Below, one piece after another: positions 24,138 to 35,507 of a stretch of DNA of 64,000 nt. A program made the position numbers and the translations under genes. The notes below the pieces were generated by a model that searched no databases, was not told the origin of the DNA, and saw only the letters and a program-made list of their open reading frames with translations. The stretch spans positions 386,071 to 450,070 of the forward strand of contig NZ_QAJM01000016.1 in assembly GCF_003852405.1 (NCBI RefSeq). The letters run 5' to 3'. Each line of letters starts with the position of its first letter. Position 1 is the first letter of the stretch. This DNA is from Pseudomonas sp. KBW05 (GTDB lineage: Bacteria; Pseudomonadota; Gammaproteobacteria; Pseudomonadales; Pseudomonadaceae).

Positions 24138-24272
24138 TCAAACTGCCAGACGTGCACGACCTTTGGCGCGACGACGCGACAGGACAGCACGGCCGTTCTT
24201 GGTAGCCATGCGAGCACGGAAACCGTGGGTGCGGGCGCGTTTGATGGTGCTTGGTTGGAAAGTACGTTTCAT
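24138..24272 (-). CDS. rpmH: 50S ribosomal protein L34
   Basis: The 44-residue, highly basic ribosomal protein L34. It starts [20 protein letters not shown] and ends in RARLAV. Length and sequence are typical of the family. It is the first gene of the rpmH-rnpA-yidD-yidC unit, which reads away from the origin region. Confidence 0.98.
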   Translation of the reverse strand: MKRTFQPSTIKRARTHGFRARMATKNGRAVLSRRRAKGRARLAV

Positions 24273-24333
24273 GGCGTTGTTACCTGGTTCGTCCACAACG
24301 GGCCGGAATGGCCCCCGTTTTAAGAGACCGGCG

Positions 24334-24362
24334 ATTCTAGAGAAAGCAAGCCTCTAGGTCAA
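24334..24362 (-). promoter_or_regulatory. Sigma-70 promoter of rpmH
   Basis: On the minus strand, -35 TTGACC (24357-24362) and -10 TAGAAT (24334-24339) are separated by exactly 17 bp. The start of transcription would be about 50-55 nt upstream of the rpmH ATG. It is one of the best promoter matches in the window and reads away from oriC. Confidence 0.8.
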
Positions 24363-24519
24363 TTTCCAACCAGCTTTTCCTTCAATTAGATCTCTATAGG
24401 GCAAAGCGTCCTTTTCTATCCGCTCGGCTTTCACGGGTAATGCCATAGATATAAAAATAAAGAAGGAAGTTATTTAAAGCTTTTCTGTAAAGCTTATAAA
24501 AGCTAGGGCGGCGATCATC

Positions 24520-24528
24520 TGTGGATAA
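24520..24528 (-). promoter_or_regulatory. DnaA box (perfect), oriC
   Basis: TGTGGATAA on plus, next to the AT-rich unwinding candidate. Confidence 0.85.
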
Positions 24529-24636
24529 CTGCCTTGAGGCCATATTCCACCTGATGTACAGAGAATGACAACACGGGGGAGAAACTGGGCTCTGCCTGTG
24601 CTGCACTGTCGGATAAGCTGTGGGTGGAATGGGTTG

Positions 24637-24645
24637 TTATCCACA
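24637..24645 (+). promoter_or_regulatory. DnaA box (perfect), oriC
   Basis: TTATCCACA, followed 6 nt later by the variant TTACCCACA. Confidence 0.85.
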
Positions 24646-24698
24646 GGCCAGTTACCCACAGACTTTCGCCCCCACTTGTACAACGACCTTAGGTGCGC

Positions 24699-24707
24699 TT
24701 ATCCACA
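24699..24707 (+). promoter_or_regulatory. DnaA box (perfect), oriC
   Basis: TTATCCACA, followed 4 nt later by the variant TTATGCACA. Confidence 0.85.
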
Positions 24708-24783
24708 GAGCTTATGCACAGACCATTGGTCGCTTTTTTTGTGGTTAACGCGTTGATTTTGGCTGCCTTGTGCGCAACCTACA

Positions 24784-24814
24784 TGTGGATAAGTGGGCAG
24801 CGCGCCGCTACAAT
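24784..24814 (+). promoter_or_regulatory. Candidate dnaA promoter with a DnaA box at the -35 region
   Basis: A good -10 hexamer, TACAAT (24809-24814), lies 45 bp before the dnaA GTG. The position of its -35 region coincides with the perfect DnaA box TGTGGATAA (24784-24792), and no strong -35 is seen. DnaA bound there would block its own transcription, the familiar autoregulation pattern. Confidence 0.5.
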
Positions 24815-24858
24815 GGCGGCTGTTTTTGCCTCACCGGCTTTCAACTTAGGGGATATCC

Positions 24859-26370
24859 GTGTCAGTGGAACTTTGGCAGCAGTGCGTGGAGCTTTTGCGC
24901 GAGGAGCTGCCTGCCCAGCAATTCAACACCTGGATCCGTCCACTACAAGTCGAAGCCGAAGGCGACGAGTTGCGTGTCTACGCACCCAATCGGTTTGTTC
25001 TCGACTGGGTCAACGAGAAGTACCTGAGCCGCGTTCTCGAGTTGCTCGACGAACACGGTAACGGCGTCGCGCCCGTGCTCTCCTTATTAATAGGTAGCAA
25101 ACGCAGCTCCGCCCCTCGTGCTGCGCCGAATGCGCCGCTGGCGGCTGCCGCTTCGCAAGCCCAGGTCGCGACTGCACCGGCTGCGCCGGCTCCAGCCCCC
25201 GCGCCATCCAAGTCCTCCGCGCAAAAAAGCGCGCCTGAGAACGAGGAACCGTCACGCGACAGCTTCGATCCGATGGCTGGCGCCAGCTCCCAGCAAGCAC
25301 CGGTTCGCGCCGAACAGCGCACCGTGCAAGTCGAAGGCGCGCTCAAGCACACCAGCTACCTGAATCGTACCTTTACCTTTGAGAACTTTGTCGAAGGTAA
25401 ATCCAACCAGCTGGCCCGCGCCGCTGCCTGGCAGGTCGCCGACAACCCCAAGCATGGTTACAACCCGCTCTTCCTTTATGGTGGCGTTGGCTTGGGTAAG
25501 ACCCACTTGATGCACGCTGTGGGTAACCACCTATTAAAGAAGAACCCGAATGCCAAGGTCGTGTACCTGCACTCGGAGCGCTTCGTGGCTGACATGGTCA
25601 AGGCCTTGCAGCTGAACGCCATCAACGAGTTCAAACGGTTCTACCGTTCCGTTGATGCCTTGCTGATCGATGACATTCAATTCTTCGCGCGCAAGGAACG
25701 TTCCCAGGAAGAGTTCTTCCACACCTTCAACGCCCTGCTCGAAGGCGGCCAACAGGTCATCTTGACCAGTGACCGCTACCCGAAGGAAATCGAAGGCCTG
25801 GAAGAGCGCTTGAAGTCGCGCTTCGGCTGGGGCCTGACCGTTGCGGTAGAGCCGCCGGAACTGGAAACCCGCGTCGCGATCCTGATGAAAAAGGCTGACC
25901 AGGCGAAGGTCGACCTGCCCCACGACGCTGCCTTCTTTATCGCCCAGCGCATTCGTTCCAACGTGCGCGAGCTGGAAGGCGCACTCAAGCGGGTCATCGC
26001 CCACTCGCACTTCATGGGCCGCGATATCACCATCGAGCTTATTCGCGAATCCCTGAAAGACCTGCTGGCGCTGCAAGATAAACTGGTGAGTGTGGATAAC
26101 ATTCAGCGCACGGTTGCCGAATACTACAAAATCAAGATTTCCGACCTGCTCTCCAAGCGCCGTTCGCGCTCGGTGGCACGTCCACGGCAAGTGGCCATGG
26201 CGCTCTCCAAAGAGTTGACCAACCACAGCCTGCCGGAAATCGGCGATGTGTTTGGTGGCCGCGATCACACCACCGTGTTGCACGCGTGCCGCAAGATTAA
26301 CGAACTCAAGGAATCCGACGCGGATATTCGCGAGGACTACAAGAACCTGCTGCGTACACTGACAACGTGA
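24859..26370 (+). CDS. dnaA: Chromosomal replication initiator DnaA
   Basis: The AAA+ initiator that binds DnaA boxes and opens oriC. Domain I covers about 1-85 ([20 protein letters not shown]). A long Ala/Pro-rich domain II linker spans about 90-150. The AAA+ domain has Walker A GGVGLGKT at 208-215 and a LLIDDIQFF Walker B. The C-terminal helix-turn-helix contains [13 protein letters not shown]. The GTG start is preceded by AGGGG at 24848. The 503-residue length fits pseudomonads. A perfect DnaA box (26091) lies inside the gene. Confidence 0.98.
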   Translation: MSVELWQQCVELLREELPAQQFNTWIRPLQVEAEGDELRVYAPNRFVLDWVNEKYLSRVLELLDEHGNGVAPVLSLLIGSKRSSAPRAAPNAPLAAAASQAQVATAPAAPAPAPAPSKSSAQKSAPENEEPSRDSFDPMAGASSQQAPVRAEQRTVQVEGALKHTSYLNRTFTFENFVEGKSNQLARAAAWQVADNPKHGYNPLFLYGGVGLGKTHLMHAVGNHLLKKNPNAKVVYLHSERFVADMVKALQLNAINEFKRFYRSVDALLIDDIQFFARKERSQEEFFHTFNALLEGGQQVILTSDRYPKEIEGLEERLKSRFGWGLTVAVEPPELETRVAILMKKADQAKVDLPHDAAFFIAQRIRSNVRELEGALKRVIAHSHFMGRDITIELIRESLKDLLALQDKLVSVDNIQRTVAEYYKIKISDLLSKRRSRSVARPRQVAMALSKELTNHSLPEIGDVFGGRDHTTVLHACRKINELKESDADIREDYKNLLRTLTT

Positions 26371-26408
26371 TGACACCAGCGCAGCTTATTAAGGCAAGGG
26401 ACTAGACC

Positions 26409-27512
26409 ATGCATTTCACCATTCAACGCGAAGCCCTGTTGAAACCCCTGCAACTGGTCGCAGGCGTCGTCGAGCGCCGACAGACCTTGCCGGTGCTTTC
26501 CAACGTATTGCTGGTGGTCGAAGGCCAGCAATTGTCCCTGACCGGTACCGACCTGGAAGTCGAACTGGTCGGTCGTGTGCAGTTGGAAGAGCCCGCCGAA
26601 CCTGGCGAGATCACCGTGCCGGCGCGCAAGCTGATGGATATCTGCAAAAGCCTGCCGAACGACGCGCTGATCGATATCAAGGTTGATGACGCCAAGCTGG
26701 TGGTCAAGGCCGGCCGTAGCCGTTTTACCCTGTCCACCCTGCCAGCCAATGACTTCCCAACCGTGGAAGAAGGCCCGGGCTCGCTGACCTGCAGCCTGGA
26801 GCAGAGCAAGCTGCGTCGTTTGATCGAACGCACCAGCTTCGCCATGGCGCAACAGGATGTGCGTTACTACCTCAACGGCATGCTGCTGGAAGTGTCTGAA
26901 GGCATCATCCGCGCCGTGGCCACCGACGGTCACCGCCTGGCCATGTGCTCCATGAAAGCCGATATCGGCCAACCGGACCGTCACCAGGTGATCGTGCCGC
27001 GCAAAGGTATCCTCGAACTGGCGCGCCTGCTCACCGAGCCGGACGGCAATGTCAGCATCGTCTTGGGCCAACACCACATCCGCGCCACCACCGGCGAGTT
27101 CACCTTCACCTCCAAGCTGGTTGACGGCAAGTTCCCGGATTACGAGCGCGTACTGCCCAAGGGCGGCGACAAGCTGGTGATCGGCGACCGTCAGGCCTTG
27201 CGTGAAGCATTCAGCCGTACGGCGATTCTGTCCAACGAGAAGTACCGGGGTATTCGTCTGCAACTGGCCAACGGTCAGCTGAAAATCCAGGCCAACAACC
27301 CGGAGCAGGAAGAAGCGGAAGAAGAAGTGGGCGTTGACTACAACGGCGGCTCCCTCGAAATCGGCTTCAACGTGAGCTACTTGCTCGACGTGCTGGGTGT
27401 GATGACCACCGAACAGGTTCGCCTGATTCTGTCGGACTCCAACAGCAGCGCCCTCGTGCAGGAATCTGACAACGACGACTCGGCTTACGTTGTTATGCCG
27501 ATGCGCCTGTAA
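26409..27512 (+). CDS. dnaN: DNA polymerase III beta sliding clamp
   Basis: The ring-shaped processivity clamp of the replicative polymerase. The 367-residue protein starts MHFTIQREALLKPLQLVAGV and ends YVVMPMRL, the conserved clamp tail. Three clamp domains are accounted for by the length. It follows dnaA by 38 nt and precedes recF by 10 nt. Confidence 0.98.
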   Translation: MHFTIQREALLKPLQLVAGVVERRQTLPVLSNVLLVVEGQQLSLTGTDLEVELVGRVQLEEPAEPGEITVPARKLMDICKSLPNDALIDIKVDDAKLVVKAGRSRFTLSTLPANDFPTVEEGPGSLTCSLEQSKLRRLIERTSFAMAQQDVRYYLNGMLLEVSEGIIRAVATDGHRLAMCSMKADIGQPDRHQVIVPRKGILELARLLTEPDGNVSIVLGQHHIRATTGEFTFTSKLVDGKFPDYERVLPKGGDKLVIGDRQALREAFSRTAILSNEKYRGIRLQLANGQLKIQANNPEQEEAEEEVGVDYNGGSLEIGFNVSYLLDVLGVMTTEQVRLILSDSNSSALVQESDNDDSAYVVMPMRL

Positions 27513-27522
27513 TAGAAGCTAG

Positions 27523-31048
<3,526 letters not shown>

Positions 31049-31068
31049 TCCAGGCATACCGCTAAACC

Positions 31069-31100
31069 AAAAAGGCCAACGCTTAGCGTTGGCCTTTTTT
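31069..31100 (+). terminator. Terminator after gyrB
   Basis: A 9-bp GC-rich stem (GGCCAACGC paired with GCGTTGGCC) with loop TTA, flanked by an A-run before and a T-run after. It works for gyrB and could act on the opposite strand too. Confidence 0.93.
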
Positions 31101-31129
31101 ATTGGGTGAAAACAACGTCTATTCCAAAA

Positions 31130-31145
31130 TGCTCCACGTGGAACA
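31130..31145. other. parS-like site 3, downstream of gyrB
   Basis: TGCTCCACGTGGAACA differs from the canonical 16-bp parS at one position. It lies in the 97-bp gap between gyrB and the response-regulator gene, so no protein-coding constraint explains it. Confidence 0.8.
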
Positions 31146-31865
31146 TCACGGCGAAGTCGTCGACACACTCTCCAACCGATACCCATACCCGTAGATCGTC
31201 AACAGCTGCCAACCCCTGTCTGCAGTGAGCCCCAGCTTGTTTCGCAGCCGGTAGATATGCGTGTCCAGTGGCCGCGATGACACCATCTCTTCATGGGTCC
31301 AAAACCGCTCATACAGGTACTCACGGGACAGTGGCCGTGCCAGGTTGGCAAATAGGCAACTGGCCAATCGGTATTCACGCTCAGTGAGGTTGATCGGCTT
31401 CCCTGCTCGGGTCACGGTCAATTCGGCGTCGTCAAAGGTCAGGTCATTGAAGCTCTGCACTTCATGGGTTGCCGACCTTTGCAGGCCGTGCCGGCGCAAC
31501 ACCGCTGTGACCCGGGCCTTCAGTTCGTTGGGCCGAAAAGGCTTGCTGACGTAATCATCGGCGCCGCTGTTCAATGCGGTAACGATGTCACTCTCGGCAT
31601 CCCGGCTGGTGAGCATGATGACGGCGGGCGGCGACTCCATGTGTTCGCGGGTCCAGCGCAGCAAAGCAATGCCGGTGATATCCGGCAGTTGCCAGTCGAG
31701 GATCAGCAGGTCGAAGGTTTCCCGGCGCAGTTGACGCAGCAGGTCTTCACCGCGTTCAAAGCAGTGCAGGGTCCAAGGCTGTTCGGCGGTGCTGGGGATC
31801 TGTCGCAGTGTCTGTTCCACCCGGCGCAGTTCGGCGGGTTCGTCATCCAGTATTGCGACACGCAT
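31146..31865 (-). CDS. OmpR/PhoB-type response regulator
   Basis: A 239-residue two-component regulator. The receiver domain has acidic residues at 8-9 (ILDDEP), phosphoacceptor Asp57 (LLILDWQLPD), Thr86 (IMLTSRD) and Lys108 (YVSKPF). The C-terminal winged helix (about 145-235) contains the typical LTEREYRLASCLF and THIYRLRNKLG motifs. I chose the ATG at 31865 (MRVAILDDEP), preceded by AAAGGA. It is divergent from the CHASE2 kinase at 32191, its likely partner. Target genes are unknown. Confidence 0.92.
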   Translation of the reverse strand: MRVAILDDEPAELRRVEQTLRQIPSTAEQPWTLHCFERGEDLLRQLRRETFDLLILDWQLPDITGIALLRWTREHMESPPAVIMLTSRDAESDIVTALNSGADDYVSKPFRPNELKARVTAVLRRHGLQRSATHEVQSFNDLTFDDAELTVTRAGKPINLTEREYRLASCLFANLARPLSREYLYERFWTHEEMVSSRPLDTHIYRLRNKLGLTADRGWQLLTIYGYGYRLESVSTTSP

Positions 31866-32190
31866 GGGTGGTCCTTTCGTCTTGAAAAGTATGGCAGCCG
31901 TTGGCCTGTTTCGAATAAGGGCACGTGCTGCATAGATGCCGGTCGTTGAATCTGAAGAATTGTGCGCAGATTCATCGACCCCTTGGATCTCTCGGTACGC
32001 TGGGATCAATCAGCGGTTAAGCCTTTGAAAGTCCTCGGTACCTGTGTGGGAAAGATACCGGCTCCTGACCGTAAGTAAAAGGATCAGCCGACGCGTGCGC
32101 TGTCGTAAACTCCAGTGTCGTCCTACGATGAGCAAAGCCACGGTCCATGACCTCGTCCACTACTCAACAACAGCACAGGCACGTTGACCT
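31866..32190. promoter_or_regulatory. Divergent promoter region of the response regulator and CHASE2 kinase
   Basis: 325 bp without a convincing gene. It must hold the promoters of both divergent genes, but I found no clear consensus hexamers. A 15-codon frame (ATG at 32147) ends in a TGA at 32192-32194 that overlaps the kinase start codons. It has no clear ribosome-binding site. Confidence 0.4.
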
Positions 32191-34473
32191 ATGATGCTCT
32201 GGGGCAAGCCCGAAAAACGCCAACCCACCCACGCCCAACGGCTGTTCCATGGCCTGGTACGCGAGTGGTTGTGGATTGGTCTGCTGTTGTTGCCCATCAC
32301 CGCGTACTTGTCCATGAGCCCAGGCCTGGCGTTGAACAACCCGCTTTACGACAGCCTTCGCCGCCTTACGCCCTTACCGGTAGACCCGCGCATTCTGTTG
32401 GTGACCATCGACGGCCCCAGCCTCAAGAAGTTGGGGCAATGGCCTTGGCCGCGCAGCTTGCACGCCGACTTGATCGACCGCCTGAGCGCCGCGCAACCGG
32501 CCGCGATCCTGTTCGACGTGGTCTTCAGCGAGCCGGGCAACCCTGCCAATGACAAACGCCTGGCCGATGCGGTGTGCAACGCCGGCAACGTGCTGTTGCC
32601 GTTGCTGCGTGAAGGGCCGGCGAGTTACATCCAACCTGCTGAACAAATGCAGCCGCTGCTCAAATGCGCCAAGGGCGTGGGGCATATCAATGTCGAGGCA
32701 GACAATGACGGCGTCGTGCGCAGCCTGTATTTGCGTGAGGGCCCATTGGATGCCATGGCACCGCAACTGGCTTGGCTGGCCTATCAGATGGGCACCCAGG
32801 AGCCCACGCCGATGCCCGCTGAATCCCATGGCAAAGTCAGTGAACAATGGCACCGTGAGCATGGCATTCGCATTCCGTTCATCGCGGCCCACAGCCACTT
32901 CCCCAGTGTGTCCTACGTCAGCGTATTGCGGGGTGAAGTCTCCCCTGAGTTGCTACGCAATCGTCTGATCCTGGTCGGGGCGACCGCATCTGGAATGGGT
33001 GATCGTTTCGCCACACCTATTTCTTCCACGCTGGGTACCACGGCGGGTGTCGAGATCCAGGCCAACGTGCTCAACGGTTTGCTGCAGGAGCGCAGCATTG
33101 TTGATCTGCCTGGGTGGCTGGCGGCGCTGATGGCGACGTCCGTGGTGGCGTTGCTGCTCGGCCTGTTGCTCTATCGCCCACGTTACGCACTGTGGATGAC
33201 GCTGGGCTGCATGGCCGCTGCGCTGGTCGGGTCTCTGGCATTGTTGCGCCTGGGCCATTGGTGGTCCCCTGCCGCCTGCCTGATCGGTTTGCTGCTCAGC
33301 TACCTGATCTGGAACTGGCGGCGCCTCAGCGTGATCCTGGCCTACTTCGGCTGGGAACTGGCGCGCCTGGACAACGAACCCAAAGTGCTGCCCGAACGCC
33401 GTCGTGCACCCGCCAGCAAAGGCGATGTCTTGCAGGGCCGTATCTTTGCCCTGGAGCAGGCCGTCAGCCGCACACGCGACACCCGGCGCTTCATGGCCGA
33501 TGGCCTGGAGTGCCTGCCGGTGGCGACGCTGATTACCGACCCCAAGGGCAATATCCTGCTGGCCAACCGCATCGCCCGAGAAGTGTTCGGTAATGATCTA
33601 GTCAGTGAAAACCTCCTCGAACAACTGGCCGATCTTGGCTACCCACCGCTGCACAATGGTGTGCGCCCTGCCCTCTCGGCGTTGGAGTTGATCGAATTCC
33701 GGGATATCCACCAGCGCAGCCTGCGCATGGAACTCGCGCCGCTGCTGCCCGCAGAAGGTGACGTTGCACTGGGCTGGCTGCTGAGCCTGACGGACTTGAG
33801 CAAGGAGCGCGAAGCCCAGCAGCACCGCGAGACGATGCTGCGTTTCCTCTCCCATGACTTGCGTGCGCCGCACTCGGCGATCCTGGCGCTGCTGGATGTA
33901 CACGGCAGCGAGTCGCCGGTATTTGCCCAAATCGAGCAACAGGTACGCCGTGCCTTGAGCCTCACCGAATCCTTTGTGCAACTGGCGAAGGCCGAGGCGG
34001 ACGGCTACCACTTCCAGCCGACATTGTTTGCCATGCTGGTGATGGATGCGTTTGACCAGGTCGCGTTGCTGGCCCAGCTCAAGGGCATTCATCTGGTCCA
34101 TGACCTGGATGAGGCTGACGAGGGCATGGTGTCGGCCGATCAATCGCTGCTGACCCGTGCATTGTTCAACGTCCTGGAAAACGCCATCAAGTATTCGCCT
34201 TCCGGCACCACCGTCAGGTTGCGCCACGGCACCACAGAGGGCTGGCTGGAATGCCGCATCAGCGATCAGGGGCCGGGGATTGCCGCCGAGGACTTGCCGG
34301 AGTTGTTCAGCCAATACCGACGCTTTGAATCGGCCCAGGGCAGCGATGGCCTGGGGTTGGGGTTGACCATGGTCAAGGCCGTCGTGGAGCGCCATGGCGG
34401 GCGTATCAGCTGCGAGAGCACGGTGGGCAAGGGCACCACGTTCAGCCTGCAATTGCCGTTGCTTGACGACTGA
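32191..34473 (+). CDS. CHASE2-domain sensor histidine kinase
   Basis: A 760-residue inner-membrane kinase. An N-terminal membrane helix (about 25-42) precedes a periplasmic CHASE2 sensor domain (about 45-300). Three membrane helices follow (about 308-385) and then a PAS-like segment (about 435-540). The kinase core has H-box Phe-Leu-Ser-His555-Asp, N-box LFNVLENAIKYSP, G1 SDQGPGI and G2 GLGLGLTMVK. Two Met codons stand together at the start (32191 and 32194). It is divergently transcribed from a response regulator, its likely partner. The signal sensed by CHASE2 is unknown. Confidence 0.9.
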   Translation: MMLWGKPEKRQPTHAQRLFHGLVREWLWIGLLLLPITAYLSMSPGLALNNPLYDSLRRLTPLPVDPRILLVTIDGPSLKKLGQWPWPRSLHADLIDRLSAAQPAAILFDVVFSEPGNPANDKRLADAVCNAGNVLLPLLREGPASYIQPAEQMQPLLKCAKGVGHINVEADNDGVVRSLYLREGPLDAMAPQLAWLAYQMGTQEPTPMPAESHGKVSEQWHREHGIRIPFIAAHSHFPSVSYVSVLRGEVSPELLRNRLILVGATASGMGDRFATPISSTLGTTAGVEIQANVLNGLLQERSIVDLPGWLAALMATSVVALLLGLLLYRPRYALWMTLGCMAAALVGSLALLRLGHWWSPAACLIGLLLSYLIWNWRRLSVILAYFGWELARLDNEPKVLPERRRAPASKGDVLQGRIFALEQAVSRTRDTRRFMADGLECLPVATLITDPKGNILLANRIAREVFGNDLVSENLLEQLADLGYPPLHNGVRPALSALELIEFRDIHQRSLRMELAPLLPAEGDVALGWLLSLTDLSKEREAQQHRETMLRFLSHDLRAPHSAILALLDVHGSESPVFAQIEQQVRRALSLTESFVQLAKAEADGYHFQPTLFAMLVMDAFDQVALLAQLKGIHLVHDLDEADEGMVSADQSLLTRALFNVLENAIKYSPSGTTVRLRHGTTEGWLECRISDQGPGIAAEDLPELFSQYRRFESAQGSDGLGLGLTMVKAVVERHGGRISCESTVGKGTTFSLQLPLLDD

Positions 34474-34496
34474 AAAACGTATTTTTCGCTGTGCAT

Positions 34497-34527
34497 AAAA
34501 AACCGGTCACAAGGACCGGTTTTTTTA
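34497..34527. terminator. Bidirectional terminator between the CHASE2 kinase and plsC
   Basis: An 8-bp stem (AACCGGTC paired with GACCGGTT, loop ACAAG) has A's on the left and seven or more T's on the right. It lies between convergent genes and has T-runs on both strands, so it probably stops both transcripts. Confidence 0.9.
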
Positions 34528-34640
34528 TGCGGGAAAAAACTTATGCACCTTTTTCCGAATTTTATGACCTCGGGAAATATGTAAGTAAATCAGCTTGTTA
34601 TGAAGCAAAAAAGCCAATTCGCCAACAATCCGTACACAGG

Positions 34641-34649
34641 TTATCCACA
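34641..34649 (+). promoter_or_regulatory. DnaA box (perfect), about 9.8 kb from oriC
   Basis: Exact TTATCCACA in the 181-bp gap before the plsC stop. It is isolated from other boxes. Confidence 0.65.
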
Positions 34650-34654
34650 GAAGC

Positions 34655-35425
34655 TCAAGCCGCAGGGACCTGCGTCACTACCGGCTCCGGTGGCAGGGAG
34701 CCCATGGCGCGTTGCTGAGCCTCATTCCAGGCCGCAGCCCGGTCATTCAGCGTAGCGATAGCCCGTGGGCCTTCGCCTTCGGCATACATCGGTTCACCAA
34801 TCACCACGGTGATGGTGCCGGCGCGCTTGGCCCAGCCTTCCTTGGGCCAGAACTTGCCGGCGTTGTGTGCGATCGGCAGTACCGGCAGGTTGGCATTGAC
34901 CGCCAATGCCGTACCGCCCCGGGAGAATTTGCCCACGGTGCCAAACGGCACTCGTGTACCTTCCGGGAAGATCAGTACCCACACGCCATCCTTGAGCAGC
35001 TCGTCACCCTTCTTGGCCACGTGCTTGAGCGCAGCCTTGGGGTTGTCACGGTCGATCGCGATCGGACGCAACATGGCCATGGCCCAGCCAAAGAACGGCA
35101 CATACAGCAACTCACGCTTGAGCACCTGGCTCAGGGGCGAGAAGTACGCCGAGAGGAAGAACGTCTCCCAGGTGCTCTGGTGGTTCGACAGAATCACGCA
35201 GGGCTGGTCCGGGACGTTTTCAGCACCCTTGATCTCGAAGCGAATGCCCAGGAACACCTTGGACAGCCACAACGCACAGCGGCACCAATAAACGTTGATA
35301 AAGCGATAGCGCGCCTTGAACGGCAAAAAGGGCGCAATAAAAAAGCTCAGGGTGCACCAGAGAAACGAACTGGTGCCCAGCAGCAGGTAAAAGAAAAAGG
35401 TTCTGATGGCCTGCAAGATCGACAT
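34655..35425 (-). CDS. plsC: 1-acyl-sn-glycerol-3-phosphate acyltransferase (HdtS-like)
   Basis: An inner-membrane acyltransferase that makes phosphatidic acid from lysophosphatidic acid. The catalytic motif is NHQSTWET (HX4E in place of the more common HX4D), and the FPEGTRV motif follows. An N-terminal hydrophobic segment (about 5-35) anchors it. I chose the ATG at 35425 (MSILQAIRTFFFYLLLG), giving 256 residues. The homologue at this locus in P. fluorescens F113 is HdtS, reported both as an acyl-homoserine-lactone synthase and as a lysophosphatidate acyltransferase. It is part of a minus-strand run with gmhB, glyS and glyQ. Confidence 0.92.
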   Translation of the reverse strand: MSILQAIRTFFFYLLLGTSSFLWCTLSFFIAPFLPFKARYRFINVYWCRCALWLSKVFLGIRFEIKGAENVPDQPCVILSNHQSTWETFFLSAYFSPLSQVLKRELLYVPFFGWAMAMLRPIAIDRDNPKAALKHVAKKGDELLKDGVWVLIFPEGTRVPFGTVGKFSRGGTALAVNANLPVLPIAHNAGKFWPKEGWAKRAGTITVVIGEPMYAEGEGPRAIATLNDRAAAWNEAQQRAMGSLPPEPVVTQVPAA

Positions 35426-35507
35426 GGCGGCATTTACCGTTGCGGGGCATGGCCCGCCTGTTAAAAGCGCACTCCCGAACACTCCTTGGTCAGGATGTCG
35501 AGGGCGA

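Larger units (their letters stand above)
24363..24800. other. Chromosomal replication origin (oriC), rpmH-dnaA region
   Basis: The 586-bp rpmH-dnaA gap carries four perfect DnaA boxes: 24520-24528 and 24784-24792 on minus, 24637-24645 and 24699-24707 on plus. Variants TTACCCACA (24652) and TTATGCACA (24712) are also present. An AT-rich stretch at about 24440-24505 is a likely unwinding element. Read on the minus strand, box 24520 is followed by a GC-rich patch and then this AT tract, the arrangement expected for DnaA-driven opening. Genes on both sides read away from it. Autonomously replicating origins have been reported from the equivalent region of other pseudomonads. Confidence 0.85.

Noticed and set aside
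24394-24606. A 70-codon minus-strand frame within oriC.
   Set aside because: No ribosome-binding site and no recognisable motif; it spans the AT-rich unwinding candidate.
24693-25061. A 122-codon plus-strand frame with a membrane-like segment running from oriC into dnaA.
   Set aside because: It overlaps dnaA in another frame, and the hydrophobic part is translated oriC sequence.
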